34,481 nt of DNA, from NCBI GenBank assembly GCA_905236535.1, contig CAJOQN010000055.1:1-34481 (forward strand), in the 5' to 3' direction. Position numbers and translations under genes: made by a program. The stretch comes from an uncultured Bacilli bacterium. GTDB taxonomy: Bacteria; Bacillota_I; Bacilli_A; RFN20; CAG-826. This document shows, piece by piece, positions 8,697-16,404 of this stretch (positions within the stretch are counted from its first letter, which is position 1; each line of letters starts with the position of its first letter). The notes below the pieces were generated by a model. It did no database searches, had not been told where the DNA came from, and worked only from the letters and a program-made list of their open reading frames with translations.

Positions 8697-9842
8697 TTAT
8701 TCCTCCATTCCACCATTGATATAATCATTGGTCATCACAAATGCTTGATAGTCATAAGAAACATTAACACGTTTCATAGTGAAGGCTTCAAGTGGGTCAG
8801 TTTCACCAGTCGCGCTGGCATTCAAATATATGAAATTACAACCCATAATGCGAGTGTCATGATAAATGCCGTGGCCTGTCTTTGTCGTGTACACTAAACG
8901 AATGGCCCCATTGTTGTCTTTGTTATAATAGAAATCAGTGTTGTTCGTGTGGTCATGTCCAACAACAAATGCTTTGGTGGATTTTAATTCTTGAGCTTTT
9001 TCATATAAATCATTAGATTTATAGCCTCTCGCCACCCCGGTGTCAAGCATCGCCCAGGTGGATTTAGGATTATATCCTGCAAAAGTGCTGTTTGGGTGTT
9101 TGGATAGCGTGCCGTCGCTTTCAAGACTCCACGCTTCTTCAAATTCTTCAATTGGAATATGGAAATACGCAATTGAGGGAACGACCTGTCCGGCTTGTGC
9201 TTTGGCCCAATTAACTTGGTTTTCATACCACTTAACTTGATCTTCGTGAATAATGTCGTAATCAAGACGATAATAGTCATTACTATCAAAAATAAATAAT
9301 TGCCATTTCAAATTTGTGCCGTCATAAAGATTGAGGACATAATTTGATTCACCAAAGACATCGTCATCAACTGGATTGATGAGAAGGGAATTTTGGCATT
9401 TTTTAATCTTTTGATCGATATAACGGAATCCATATAAACCATGATAATCGTGATTACCATAGGTAAAGGCAAATGGAATACCTAAAGTATCAATCCAATC
9501 AAAGAAACGATCAACGACACTTTTATCGATAGTTTGAAAAACATCACCATCTAAAATAATAACTTTTGGAGCGTAGGCCTCTAATTCGGTATCGCTTAAT
9601 GCATCAACATCTTTGCCATCTAAAATAGCTTCAGAATAGATGACATGCTTTAAATAATCGCATTCATAAGCCATATCGGAAAGGATGCTGAGATGAATAT
9701 CACTTAAAACACAGACGCGATATTGATCTTCAAATCCTGTTAAATTTTGATGGTATGTCTCTAAAGGATATGACTTCAGAGTGGCGCATGAAGTAAGTGA
9801 AGAAGCAAGCACCATCAATAAGGGAAGATATTTTTTCTTCAT
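8697..9842 (-). CDS. Calcineurin-like metallophosphoesterase lipoprotein
   Basis: This is a 381-aa extracytoplasmic phosphoesterase, membrane-anchored by a lipobox (LTSC, C19) after a short KKK-type signal. The calcineurin-like metal-binding motifs are complete and in order: DIH (48-50), GD (99-100), GNHD (129-132), FHIP near residue 227 and GHDHT near residue 295. Such enzymes hydrolyse phosphomonoesters or diesters with two metal ions; the substrate here is unknown. The start ATG overlaps the stop of the upstream ATP-grasp gene (ATGA at 9839-9842) and is preceded by GGAGGAG and GAGG in that gene's 3' end, so translation is coupled. The gene is third of five in the operon. Confidence 0.9.
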   Translation of the reverse strand: MKKKYLPLLMVLASSLTSCATLKSYPLETYHQNLTGFEDQYRVCVLSDIHLSILSDMAYECDYLKHVIYSEAILDGKDVDALSDTELEAYAPKVIILDGDVFQTIDKSVVDRFFDWIDTLGIPFAFTYGNHDYHGLYGFRYIDQKIKKCQNSLLINPVDDDVFGESNYVLNLYDGTNLKWQLFIFDSNDYYRLDYDIIHEDQVKWYENQVNWAKAQAGQVVPSIAYFHIPIEEFEEAWSLESDGTLSKHPNSTFAGYNPKSTWAMLDTGVARGYKSNDLYEKAQELKSTKAFVVGHDHTNNTDFYYNKDNNGAIRLVYTTKTGHGIYHDTRIMGCNFIYLNASATGETDPLEAFTMKRVNVSYDYQAFVMTNDYINGGMEE

Positions 9843-10717
9843 CCTCTTTTCTCCTCCATAATTTTTTTAATCATCTTTAAATATTCAAAAGCAACATTTT
9901 TGCCTGTTACTTTTTCAAATACATCGAAGAAGGCATTGGAATTAACTTCACAAAGAATTGGACCATCTTTTCCAAAAAGTAAATCAATTCCAGCATACCT
10001 TATATCCATTATTTTAATAATTTTGTTAACAAAATTCACTTGTAATTCATCAAGTTCAATTTTTTTGCCATCAGCAGTCCCATGAAAATTAGAGCGAAAA
10101 TCCTTAGTGTTAAATCTTTCAAAGGCCCCAAAAATTTTATGATCGATGACTAAAACGCGAATGCTTCTTCCATAACTTGAGGAGATATATTCTTGGAATT
10201 CTAAAGGTTCAGTGAAGTTGTTGGCGTAGAAATTTCTTAATTCGTCTTTATTGTTAATTAGATGAACTTCTTGACCTAAAGAACCATACACTCTTTTAGC
10301 CACCAAAGGTAAGCCAATGGTTTCAATAACTTTATCTAAGAATAAATAATTCTCCTCTTTGAGCTCTTTTTGATAGATCAGTGGAGCGGACATTGTTAAA
10401 GGCATTTTAATACCGTTATTTGCTAAAGCGATATAAGTTAAGGTCTTATCATCACAAGTCTTTAAAAAGTTCGCATCATTAAAAAGGACAAAACCTTTCT
10501 TTTCAAGCATTTTGGCAAGATAGATATCTTTATCTAAATAGATGATGAAATCTGTTTGAATGTCGGTGATGATATCTCCGTTTTCAATTCTCGCTAAAGT
10601 TCCATCATTTGTTAAAACAGATAATTCCACATCAAGTTTTGGAGCTTCTTCAAAAAAACGTCGAATTTTATTGACATTAAGTTCGTTGGATTGATTGACA
10701 ATGATAAGGCCTTGCAT
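9839..10717 (-). CDS. RimK-like ATP-grasp ligase
   Basis: This 292-aa ATP-grasp enzyme belongs to the RimK/alpha-L-glutamate-ligase group, which forms amide bonds through an acyl-phosphate. The N-terminal domain begins MQGLIIVNQSN, as in RimK proteins. The central part has the ATP-grasp elements LPLVAKRVYGSLGQEV and EFQEYISSSYGRSIRVLVI. The C-terminal metal/ATP site is ILCEVNSNAFF. I chose the ATG at 10717 rather than the in-frame ATG at 10777. It starts one base after the upstream stop (TAA-T-ATG), matches family N-termini, and avoids a 59-base overlap. The acceptor (protein S6, a cofactor or a peptide) cannot be inferred. The TGA stop overlaps the next gene by 4 bases. Confidence 0.87.
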   Translation of the reverse strand: MQGLIIVNQSNELNVNKIRRFFEEAPKLDVELSVLTNDGTLARIENGDIITDIQTDFIIYLDKDIYLAKMLEKKGFVLFNDANFLKTCDDKTLTYIALANNGIKMPLTMSAPLIYQKELKEENYLFLDKVIETIGLPLVAKRVYGSLGQEVHLINNKDELRNFYANNFTEPLEFQEYISSSYGRSIRVLVIDHKIFGAFERFNTKDFRSNFHGTADGKKIELDELQVNFVNKIIKIMDIRYAGIDLLFGKDGPILCEVNSNAFFDVFEKVTGKNVAFEYLKMIKKIMEEKRG

Positions 10718-10718
10718 A

Positions 10719-11936
10719 TTAACGGATTGTGCGGTAATCGTTCCTTTGATAATTGTTCCACGAATAATCAAAATCAACGGTAAAAGAATTGTTCACTAAA
10801 GCATTAAAGTTTCCAATAATCGTGTTGTTTTTAGTGGTTTTATGTGGAACATAATATACCATTTTATAAATTGTGATAATAATTGAAGTTAAAGAGATAA
10901 CAATGGTGGTGATATTAAACCAGATAGCTCCTGATAAATCAGCGGTGGCAATTCCTCCTGAACATATAACAGCGATGACAATAATCAAACTGGCAGCGAG
11001 AATTGGAAATCTCGTAAACATATTCGCCGCGACAATGACAGTGATGAGAGCAAAAACATAAATAAGTGAGGAAATTGAAGCAAAAACATAGGCTAATGGC
11101 CCATTGATTAAAGAGCCTTGGTTCGCTCGAATGATAAGTTCCACAATATTAAAGATAAGAGCGAAAAGAGAGACGGAATACGCTAAAGTGTATAATGAGA
11201 ACTTCGTGGAGTTTCCAGGATTAGGAGTGTTATTAAAATCTTTTCTCACCACTTCATTAGCCTTATCACTATACGATGAAAAATCGACATAAGCATGAGC
11301 CACACAGTCAATCCAAACTTTTAAATTATAAAGGATGTTCTTTTCTCTTTGAGAAGAGGCTTCGCTTTCTAATTTTGGTAAATATTTATTGCGAATGGTG
11401 TTCGCATACAAATTATAAAGGTTGAGGGTTTCTTCCTTCGCGCTTAAAGAGGTGATTGATCTCTTCCACTTTCCCCGGCTCTCCCCCGGGATATCAGGGT
11501 AAATGCCCGCGATTTTATTGAATGACTTCTGTGGAATGCGATGATATTTCTTTCTCGCATAGAAATAATAACGAGAGCGTAAATCTTCATCCATTTCTTC
11601 TTTTGAAGCCTCGGTGGGGATTATAGGAAGATGGTAGATAAAGTCCACTTTTGTTTCATCAATTAACGCGAAAAGAGTGGTAAAGAAATAACCATCAAAT
11701 TGTTCGTTCATTTTGCTTGAAGCAAAAGATAATTCGGTAAAATCGTTATTTTTAAGACCCTCTAAAACACTTGAAACATAATTATCATAAGAAAGGGGCT
11801 TATCCTCTAAAACAACATCATTATTTATATGATGTTTTAAAGAAGCGCCACAAACAGGACAAATCTCCACATTGAGAGATTCATCGATGGTAAGTGGTTG
11901 GCCACAACTTTCACAAATTATTTTAATAAGTCCCAT
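10719..11936 (-). CDS. Zinc-ribbon membrane protein, function unknown
   Basis: This 405-aa protein has an N-terminal zinc ribbon (C8-x2-C11 and C26-x2-C29) and a long, charged, predicted cytoplasmic helical region (about 45-240). Four clustered hydrophobic segments follow (roughly 245-270, 278-306, 308-332 and 335-362), then a polar C-terminus. I recognise no enzymatic motif. The combination of zinc ribbon and four-helix membrane bundle suggests a membrane scaffold or regulator; this is inference. A Shine-Dalgarno (AAGGA, 9 bases before the ATG) and a promoter-like pair at 11967-11994 support the start. It is first in a five-gene operon that continues without gaps to 6811. Confidence 0.75.
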   Translation of the reverse strand: MGLIKIICESCGQPLTIDESLNVEICPVCGASLKHHINNDVVLEDKPLSYDNYVSSVLEGLKNNDFTELSFASSKMNEQFDGYFFTTLFALIDETKVDFIYHLPIIPTEASKEEMDEDLRSRYYFYARKKYHRIPQKSFNKIAGIYPDIPGESRGKWKRSITSLSAKEETLNLYNLYANTIRNKYLPKLESEASSQREKNILYNLKVWIDCVAHAYVDFSSYSDKANEVVRKDFNNTPNPGNSTKFSLYTLAYSVSLFALIFNIVELIIRANQGSLINGPLAYVFASISSLIYVFALITVIVAANMFTRFPILAASLIIVIAVICSGGIATADLSGAIWFNITTIVISLTSIIITIYKMVYYVPHKTTKNNTIIGNFNALVNNSFTVDFDYSWNNYQRNDYRTIR

Positions 11937-11966
11937 AAAAATTAATCCTTAATTTTATGTGTCTTT

Positions 11967-11994
11967 ATCTTAACATCTCATAATATTTACGCAA
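11967..11994 (-). promoter_or_regulatory. Probable promoter of the five-gene operon 11936-6811
   Basis: Minus strand: TTGCGT (11989-11994), 16-base spacer, TAAGAT (11967-11972). The predicted leader of about 24 bases contains the AAGGA Shine-Dalgarno. The -35 match is modest. Confidence 0.5.
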
Positions 11995-12002
11995 GTGTAA
12001 AT

Positions 12003-12031
12003 AAAAAAGTTGATGCAAAGCACCAACTTTT
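12003..12031 (-). terminator. Intrinsic terminator of degV
   Basis: A 12-bp stem (12005-12016 with 12020-12031, one G-T pair) closes a 3-nt loop and is followed by a T-run on the minus strand (A-run 12003-12008 on +). It sits 17 bases past the degV stop. Confidence 0.9.
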
Positions 12032-12047
12032 GTTATGCCAATTTTGA

Positions 12048-12941
12048 CTATGCGTCTGGACCAACAATGGTAACTTCTTTACCAAAGCAGAAGGTAGCGA
12101 AGACACCTGGGCCACAGGTGATGCCGATGATAGGACCAATCCAGAATTCAACGACTTTAACACCAAGTTCGTTTTCAAGTCTCTCTTTGAGAGCAGCGGC
12201 TTGTTCCTTAGCCATACCTTGTCCGAGATAAACAGTATCACAAGCTTCTTTTTCGATGCTGTCTCTTGTCATTTCAAAGACACGGTTGATAGCATTCTTT
12301 GTGCCTTTGGCTTTTTCAACAGCGTAGTTATGACCAACTCTATCAGAGATGATGATTGGTTTAACACCGAAGATGTTTCCAAAGAAAGCACTGGTACCGG
12401 AGATTCTTCCGGCTTCTTTTAAATATGTAAGAGTGCTGACAGAAGCGGCTTGGTTAAATCTAAGTTTATTGGCTTCAACCCATTCAACGATTTCTTCAAG
12501 ACTCTTGCCTTCTTGTTGAAGTTTAGCAGCGGCTAAAACGATCATACCTTCACCCATACAAGCATTGCAGGAATCGATGCCGATCATTTTGCGATCTTTA
12601 AATTCTTCTCTTAATTCTTGTCCAACGAGATTGAAGACGTTCATGGAACCGGTTAATTTTCCAGAACAGCCGATATAGAGGACATCAATACCTTTTTCAA
12701 AGTACGCTCTGATTTTGGTTTCAAACTCTTCAGCGGGGACTAATGTGGTTTTGCAATGATTCTTTGTATCAGCAACCCAAGCATAGAGTTGTTCTGGACT
12801 ATATTCTTCCCAGTTGAGGTCAGCGTGATGTTGTTCACCAGCGACGACAATGTTCATGCGGAAGTAATCGATATTGTTTTGTTCTCTTAACTCTCTTGGC
12901 AAGTCTGAACATGAATCTGTGAAAATTTGAAATTTAGACAT
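12048..12941 (-). CDS. DegV family fatty-acid-binding protein (FakB-like)
   Basis: DegV/FakB proteins hold a fatty acid for phosphorylation by FakA, feeding acyl-phosphate into phospholipid synthesis. The 297-aa protein begins MSKFQIFTDSCSDLP, the standard DegV N-terminus. It continues with the fatty-acid site segment CSGKLTGSMN and IDSCNACMGEGMIVLAAAKL, and the C-terminal domain carries GKEVTIVGPDA. The frame stays open to a TTG at 12971, but that lies in the -10 region; ATG 12941 has an AAAGGAG upstream and matches the family. It appears monocistronic, with its own promoter and terminator. FakA is not in the window, so pairing with a kinase elsewhere is inferred from the family. Confidence 0.93.
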   Translation of the reverse strand: MSKFQIFTDSCSDLPRELREQNNIDYFRMNIVVAGEQHHADLNWEEYSPEQLYAWVADTKNHCKTTLVPAEEFETKIRAYFEKGIDVLYIGCSGKLTGSMNVFNLVGQELREEFKDRKMIGIDSCNACMGEGMIVLAAAKLQQEGKSLEEIVEWVEANKLRFNQAASVSTLTYLKEAGRISGTSAFFGNIFGVKPIIISDRVGHNYAVEKAKGTKNAINRVFEMTRDSIEKEACDTVYLGQGMAKEQAAALKERLENELGVKVVEFWIGPIIGITCGPGVFATFCFGKEVTIVGPDA

Positions 12942-12954
12942 AATTTGGTCTATT

Positions 12955-12961
12955 CTCCTTT
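12955..12961 (-). promoter_or_regulatory. Shine-Dalgarno that decides the degV start
   Basis: AAAGGAG on the minus strand, 13 bases before the ATG at 12941. It is downstream of the alternative TTG at 12971, which rules that start out. The spacing is rather long. Confidence 0.6.
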
Positions 12962-12969
12962 GCTCAAAC

Positions 12970-12998
12970 AATATATAAAATAACGACTTGAATGTCCA
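12970..12998 (-). promoter_or_regulatory. Sigma-A promoter of degV with an A/T-tract upstream
   Basis: Minus strand: TGGACA (12993-12998), 17-base spacer, TATATT (12970-12975). A 16-base palindrome of seven T and seven A flanked by C and G (13000-13015) sits directly upstream of the -35 and could act as an UP element. Confidence 0.72.
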
Positions 12999-13032
12999 CC
13001 TTTTTTTAAAAAAAGCGATTAAGAATATAGAC

Positions 13033-13542
13033 CTAACCGCGTTTCATTAATTGTTTGATATAAGAAGAACGTTTTAGATGGAATAATTGTGGATTATCCC
13101 CATAAAATCCCCATATTTTTGTGATTTTTTCGTTCCACTCTTGAACGTTTTCCATCCGTTGACGGAGATAATTTGTGGCTCTTAGTAAGGCTATTTGTGG
13201 CTCGCTATTATGGTAGGTAAGATGAACAATAAATTTTGTTTTGCCTCCCTCGAAAGCATAAAAGCGATAATATTTTCCTTGGACTGATTCGCTGAGTTTC
13301 CACCCATAATAGGTAAATCTTCCTCTCGCAATTTCAATATCGAGAGCGTTATACATGCTGACGCAAATATTAACTCCGCTTTCTGAAAGAGTGAATTTAG
13401 CCGCAGACTCTAAAACCGGAAAAATGTCTTTATGATATTGATCTAACATTCGATGAATGAGATTTTTTCCACTTTGAAACAATCTCTCTCTATGAGATGA
13501 ATAATGATATAACTTTACTTTTTTTGTAAGTAAATCTTCCAT
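13033..13542 (-). CDS. Hypothetical protein, 169 aa
   Basis: I do not recognise this protein. It is a soluble, basic, aromatic-rich 169-aa protein without signal peptide or membrane segment. Its N-terminal half is helical (KNLIHRMLDQYHKDIFPVLE). A beta-rich middle (INICVSMYNALDIEIARG, YYRFYAFEGGKTKFIVHLTYH) and a basic helical C-terminus follow. Its ATG directly follows the TAG of the upstream lipoprotein gene (TAGATG) with no Shine-Dalgarno, so expression depends on translational coupling. Downstream there is only a T7 tract before the degV promoter, without a clear hairpin. The coupling implies a shared role with the lipoprotein; this is inference. Confidence 0.7.
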   Translation of the reverse strand: MEDLLTKKVKLYHYSSHRERLFQSGKNLIHRMLDQYHKDIFPVLESAAKFTLSESGVNICVSMYNALDIEIARGRFTYYGWKLSESVQGKYYRFYAFEGGKTKFIVHLTYHNSEPQIALLRATNYLRQRMENVQEWNEKITKIWGFYGDNPQLFHLKRSSYIKQLMKRG

Positions 13543-14274
13543 CTATTCAGACACATCTTCACTTGTTTGAGAATTTGGATCAACTGGAGGATTGAATTGA
13601 GAATAGTTAACTTTGTAAGTTATATTTTCTTCATTTCCATTTTTTCCAACAACCGAATAATAGCGAGATGGATAACCATTGGTGAAGTCGATGGTGAAAT
13701 GGATGGTTTCACTACCCTCAACATTTGGAGTAGCGTCGGAACGAATGGTAATTTGAGAGCCTTTTGTTGAATATTTATTTTCAACAGTTTTGTATTCTCT
13801 GATGATAGATGAATCTTCAGATTCAGAATTTTCGTTATCATAGCTCATTAATTCTTTAGCTTTGTTAATTGGATTAGCAAACGAATTTTTTATCGTCGCT
13901 AAACCAGCGGTCATATAAGAATCAAATTGTTCCTTAGTGATTTCTCTAAATTCGGGATTACTTGAAAATTCAGTTTTGTTGTAATAATAATATTTTCCAT
14001 CTTGGGTCCAAGTCGAAGTATTTGAGGTAACTGGAACAAGGATTATTAAAGCCCATGTTGTGTGACGGTAATATTCCCCTTCTTTATAATCATATGTCCT
14101 AGTATTGTTTTTGGTATTGATATGAAGTCTCTTTGGGAATGTTTCGTCGTTGTCAAAATTAGCTTCGACAGTCGCGAACTTTTCATTAAATTGCTCGCTA
14201 TTGATTGATTTGACACATCCACTCAATAAAAATGGGAAAGTCATTAACAATAATGCTTTTTGAATATTTTTCAT
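13543..14274 (-). CDS. Lipoprotein of unknown function with a Ser/Thr/Glu tail
   Basis: This 243-aa surface lipoprotein has a signal peptide and an LSGC lipobox (C20). The mature part is polar and rich in Tyr, Asn and Ser. It has a DGKYYYYNKTEF strand, a YSTKGSQITIR strand, a C-terminal ITYKVNYSQFNPP strand and an acidic tail with TSE. The order of motifs (DG-YY strand, Y-SKG strand, C-terminal strand plus TSE tail) resembles the neighbouring lipoprotein ending at 14361, suggesting diverged paralogues. A GAGG Shine-Dalgarno 8 bases before the ATG and a good promoter support the start. It is coupled to the downstream 169-aa gene. I recognise no enzymatic motif. Confidence 0.8.
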   Translation of the reverse strand: MKNIQKALLLMTFPFLLSGCVKSINSEQFNEKFATVEANFDNDETFPKRLHINTKNNTRTYDYKEGEYYRHTTWALIILVPVTSNTSTWTQDGKYYYYNKTEFSSNPEFREITKEQFDSYMTAGLATIKNSFANPINKAKELMSYDNENSESEDSSIIREYKTVENKYSTKGSQITIRSDATPNVEGSETIHFTIDFTNGYPSRYYSVVGKNGNEENITYKVNYSQFNPPVDPNSQTSEDVSE

Positions 14275-14292
14275 ATGTTTATCCTCACTTTT

Positions 14293-14320
14293 ATAATACC
14301 TTTGAATAAAATTTTTGCAA
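14293..14320 (-). promoter_or_regulatory. Sigma-A promoter of the lipoprotein gene starting at 14274
   Basis: Minus strand: TTGCAA (14315-14320), 16-base spacer, TATTAT (14293-14298), with a GAGG Shine-Dalgarno in the short leader. It begins about 10 bases after the preceding terminator. Confidence 0.72.
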
Positions 14321-14329
14321 CATTATCCT

Positions 14330-14349
14330 AAAAAAGAGGCAAAGCCTCT
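14330..14349 (-). terminator. Intrinsic terminator of the upstream lipoprotein gene
   Basis: Stem AGAGGC/GCCTCT (14335-14340 with 14344-14349) and a 3-nt loop are followed on the minus strand by a T-run (A-run 14330-14334 on +). It separates the two tandem lipoprotein genes into distinct transcription units. Confidence 0.85.
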
Positions 14350-14360
14350 ATATTAGCAAT

Positions 14361-15185
14361 TTATTCTGATGTTGTCACTTCAGATGTTTGTTCATCATCT
14401 GGGATATCAAATGGTTCAGGCGCCACAAGATTAAGCGTGTATTTCACGACTAAAGAAGCACTGGTATCGAGTTTATAATCGATAAGCGAATAATCGTTTA
14501 ACAAATATTTGTCATAGAGGAAATATCTCACTTCAGCAAGAGTGCGACGGCTTGTAGAAGTATAACGATTAATCTCTGCAACAATATGCCCATTACCTTT
14601 ACTATGATAACGATCCTTAATAATTTTTGGAGTTTCCATTGTGGAGAATGAAGTGATTAAATCAACTTTTGAAGAAACGTTATCATATTGCTCTAAAAAA
14701 TTAGAGGCATTAGTGTATAAAGTCGAATATTTTTCATTGAATGAGGTGATGGCTTTATCTTTATTTTTGGTTCCAGTTCTTTCAAGCAAAACCTCAGAGG
14801 TTCCATCTTCTTTGGTCGTTAAAGAAAATTCACTGCAATAATAATTCCCATCCCTCATAAAATATTGGTTATTTATTTGAGTGGTGATAACTTGGCTTTC
14901 ACTGCGGCTTTTAGTGTATGAATAATGAGCGACTTTACTCGAGAAAGAAAGTTCAAAAAGTTCCACTTCTTTAATCTCGATATGAGATTCGACATGAGTC
15001 TTCACTAATTCAATATAAAGTTGAGTAAAAGTGTTACCACTTTCCTTAATCGATTGAAGCTTAGATTCAATAAGTTTTAAAGATTGAATAGCTTGAGTGC
15101 GATTAATCAAAGAACCCTTACATCCCACTAAGAGAAGTAAGGCGATTAAAGACATAGGAACAAATTTAAATAACTTTTTATTCAT
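14361..15185 (-). CDS. Lipoprotein of unknown function, TSE-tailed
   Basis: This 274-aa lipoprotein has a MNKK-type signal and an LVGC lipobox (C22 from this start). A helical N-terminal part (SLKLIESKLQSIKESG) precedes beta-type segments (RDGNYYCSEFSL, KGNGHIVAEINRY, SLVVKYTLNLVAPEPFDIP) and an acidic tail with two TSE triplets. Three in-frame ATGs are possible (15209, 15191 and 15185). The first overlaps a TATAAT box, so it cannot be on the transcript from that promoter. The ATG at 15191 would be only about 3 bases from the predicted +1, and 15185 about 9. There is no Shine-Dalgarno for any of them. The protein is probably a diverged paralogue of the lipoprotein encoded at 13543-14274. Function unknown. 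Confidence 0.78.
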   Translation of the reverse strand: MNKKLFKFVPMSLIALLLLVGCKGSLINRTQAIQSLKLIESKLQSIKESGNTFTQLYIELVKTHVESHIEIKEVELFELSFSSKVAHYSYTKSRSESQVITTQINNQYFMRDGNYYCSEFSLTTKEDGTSEVLLERTGTKNKDKAITSFNEKYSTLYTNASNFLEQYDNVSSKVDLITSFSTMETPKIIKDRYHSKGNGHIVAEINRYTSTSRRTLAEVRYFLYDKYLLNDYSLIDYKLDTSASLVVKYTLNLVAPEPFDIPDDEQTSEVTTSE

Positions 15186-15200
15186 AAACATTGTATTTAG

Positions 15201-15229
15201 ATTATACATTGATTTTGATAAAAGTATAA
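15201..15229 (-). promoter_or_regulatory. Promoter of the lipoprotein gene 14361-15185, near-leaderless
   Basis: Minus strand: TTATAC (15224-15229), 17-base spacer, perfect TATAAT (15201-15206). The expected +1 is near 15194, 3 bases before ATG 15191 and 9 before ATG 15185. Confidence 0.55.
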
Positions 15230-15261
15230 AGAAAAACGATTAACTACTAAAAGAGGCTGTT

Positions 15262-16404
15262 TTATTCAAAACACTTCACACAATAAAAGGCCGAAGTTAA
15301 CGCAAACCTTAAATTGTAACCACCACATGGTCCATCGATATCGAGCATTTCTCCTAAAAGATAGACATTATTTTCAATCGAAGAGGAAAAATCTTTATGG
15401 ATATTCTCTAAAGAAATACCACCTCTGGTCACTTGAGCTTCATCGTAACCATATAATGATTTAACCGTGAATCTTAAATCCTTCAATGTTTTATACAATA
15501 ATTCTTTTTGGCCATTATTATCTAAAGATAATATTTTTAAAACATATTTTGCTAAAGGAATTGGGAGGTAAGAAATAAGAAGAGAATAATTATCGCCTTG
15601 ATAAGAGAGGAAGTCCTCTTTTGAAACACCCTCGATTAGATTCAGCGATAAAATACATTCATCATCTTGAATAAGTCTTGATAAGTTCATCACACAGATA
15701 CCAGAAAGACCATCTTTTTTAAACATTATCTCCCCTTCTTCAACGCCTAAAACTTTATCTTTTTGAAGGAGACTTACCTTTCCCTTACATCTAGCACCAA
15801 AAAGGTCGTGAACGTTTTCTTTAACCTTAATTGGGCAAAGTGCTGGTCTTAATGGAACCATATAGTAACCATGTTTTTGTAAAACGTCAAAGAAAGCGCC
15901 ATCAGAGCCAGTCTTGGGGTAAGATTTGCCCCCAACACCCAAGAATAAATAATCGCATTTAAGGTCTTGTTTATCAGTCTTAACAATTATTCCATTTTTA
16001 GAAGAAGTATAATCTAGGACATTTTCATAGATGATTTGCACGGAATATTTGACTATATTTGCATTTAAAATAGTTAAAACATTTTTGGTGGATTCACTAA
16101 TTGGATATAACCCTTTGTTATCTAAATACTTAGTGTTAATGCCTAATTCTTTAAGTGTTTGTCGATATTCTTCATCATCAATTTTCTCAAATAATGATTT
16201 GACGAACGATGGATTATTGTATTTAGATTCATAACCTCCACTTAAGGGAGCAAGATTGCATTTTCCATTTCCAGTCAACGAAAGCTTGCGGCCAAGCATT
16301 CCACTTTTTTCAATAATAAAAACTTCCATCTCTGGATGTTTCTTTTTTAATAAAATAGCCCCTACTAAAGAGGAGGCACCGCCTCCCACAAAAATAGCTC
16401 TCAT
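15262..16404 (-). CDS. BaiN/HI0933-family flavoprotein (NAD(P)/FAD-dependent oxidoreductase)
   Basis: This 380-aa FAD-binding protein belongs to the HI0933/YhiN/BaiN family. It has an N-terminal dinucleotide-binding motif (VGGGASSLVGA, residues 6-16). The family signatures LTGNGKCNLAP, LGVGGKSYPKTGSDG and the C-terminal GEMLDIDGPCGGYNLRFA follow. Some family members reduce bile-acid enoyl intermediates, but most have no assigned substrate. It is slightly shorter than the usual 400-420 aa. The ATG overlaps the upstream deaminase stop by one base (TAATG) and has a GAAGGAAA Shine-Dalgarno in that gene's end, so the two are coupled. I see no clear terminator after it. Confidence 0.9.
   Translation of the reverse strand: MRAIFVGGGASSLVGAILLKKKHPEMEVFIIEKSGMLGRKLSLTGNGKCNLAPLSGGYESKYNNPSFVKSLFEKIDDEEYRQTLKELGINTKYLDNKGLYPISESTKNVLTILNANIVKYSVQIIYENVLDYTSSKNGIIVKTDKQDLKCDYLFLGVGGKSYPKTGSDGAFFDVLQKHGYYMVPLRPALCPIKVKENVHDLFGARCKGKVSLLQKDKVLGVEEGEIMFKKDGLSGICVMNLSRLIQDDECILSLNLIEGVSKEDFLSYQGDNYSLLISYLPIPLAKYVLKILSLDNNGQKELLYKTLKDLRFTVKSLYGYDEAQVTRGGISLENIHKDFSSSIENNVYLLGEMLDIDGPCGGYNLRFALTSAFYCVKCFE

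Noticed and set aside
10718..10777. Longer RimK-like protein starting at 10777
   Set aside because: It would overlap the upstream gene by 59 bases and add residues that family members lack; ATG 10717 follows the upstream stop by one base.
11985..12002. ATTTAC-6-GTAAAT inverted repeat near the -35 of the five-gene operon, as an operator or extra terminator
   Set aside because: A 6-bp AT-rich repeat is expected by chance in this base composition; a strong degV terminator already lies beside it.
12942..12971. TTG start at 12971 for DegV
   Set aside because: It falls in the -10 region and upstream of the Shine-Dalgarno; MSKFQIFTDS is the usual DegV N-terminus.
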